This document shows, in pieces, positions 63,893 to 64,000 of a DNA stretch of 64,000 nt. The translations under genes were made by a program, and so were the position numbers. The notes beneath the pieces were generated by a model. The model worked only from the letters and a program-made list of their open reading frames with translations. It had not been told where the DNA came from and did no database searches. Source of the stretch: Oxalobacteraceae bacterium AB_14 (GTDB taxonomy: Bacteria > Pseudomonadota > Gammaproteobacteria > Burkholderiales > Burkholderiaceae_D); assembly GCA_000381565.1 (NCBI GenBank), contig KB906724.1, positions 2,234,801 through 2,298,800 of the forward strand, read 5' to 3'. Every line of letters starts with the position of its first letter. Position 1 is the stretch's first letter.

Positions 63893-64000
63893 CTTGCTAT
63901 CTCCCGTTTGTGCAACGTTAGTCCCACATGCCTACCATATCCAGATTGCCAGAAAGCAGCAAGCCCCGCGTTGTTTATCTGTAAGCCACAGCGTGCCACA
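63893..64000 (-). promoter_or_regulatory. fliE upstream region with a sigma-54-like candidate
   Basis: On the minus strand TGGCACG-CTGT-GGCTT starts at 63998. The GG and GC pairs resemble -24/-12 sigma-54 elements, but the spacing is one base short of the rule, so support is weak. Lateral fliE operons are often sigma-54 / LafK dependent. The window ends here. Confidence 0.25.

Overview
The window reads as a chromosomal segment of a GC-rich betaproteobacterium, most likely an Oxalobacteraceae member (Massilia / Duganella / Janthinobacterium type). Pointers are a PEP-CTERM protein, a DUF3460-like small gene, a REP pair of the GTCATTCCCGC type, a recCBD operon and large c-di-GMP signalling proteins. 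The genus is an inference from gene content and style; no search was run.

Layout. 1-3.5 kb is a visibly more AT-rich accessory patch of small secreted, lipoprotein or membrane hypothetical genes, each preceded by a short GGCC-type palindrome. 3.6-8.9 kb carries a PEP-CTERM protein, a YceI-like lipoprotein, a possible plus-strand transcript ending at a strong terminator, a periplasmic M1 aminopeptidase and a glutathione S-transferase. 8.9-16.7 kb is a three-gene minus-strand signalling operon: REC-GGDEF-EAL, then a soluble hybrid kinase with a long HAMP array and three REC domains, then a CheR-like protein whose SAM-binding motif is degraded. 16.8-21.7 kb holds a secreted PHP phosphoesterase-like protein and a divergent CHASE hybrid kinase. 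21.7-30.9 kb is recC-recB-recD. 31-38.5 kb is a mixed housekeeping block: a D-Ala-D-Ala peptidase, a GNAT protein, a Tat-exported DUF882 protein, an amino-acid ABC pair without ATPase, and a PAS-PAS-GGDEF-EAL protein.

38.5-63.9 kb is a flagellar locus of lateral (Flag-2 / Laf) type. It comprises fliEFGHIJ, then fliDSTKLA-motA-motB-flgM-flgN plus a stand-alone FlgJ-type muramidase, a lone opposed flgA, then flgBCDEFGHIJKL and a LafW-like hook-associated candidate. FliA and the motor genes sit directly behind fliL, as in Vibrio and Aeromonas lateral systems. FlgJ is split: the rod-binding half is in the flgB-L operon and the peptidoglycan hydrolase half is beside flgN. Flagellin, fliM/N/P/Q/R, flhA/B and a master regulator are not in the window.

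Most striking points are the split FlgJ, the LafW-like protein with a flagellin-like C-terminus, the HAMP-array kinase with 276-nt and 828-nt DNA periodicity, the partner proteins with degraded EAL and CheR active sites, and the palindromes in the small-gene patch. No tRNA, rRNA, CRISPR array or intact insertion sequence was seen.
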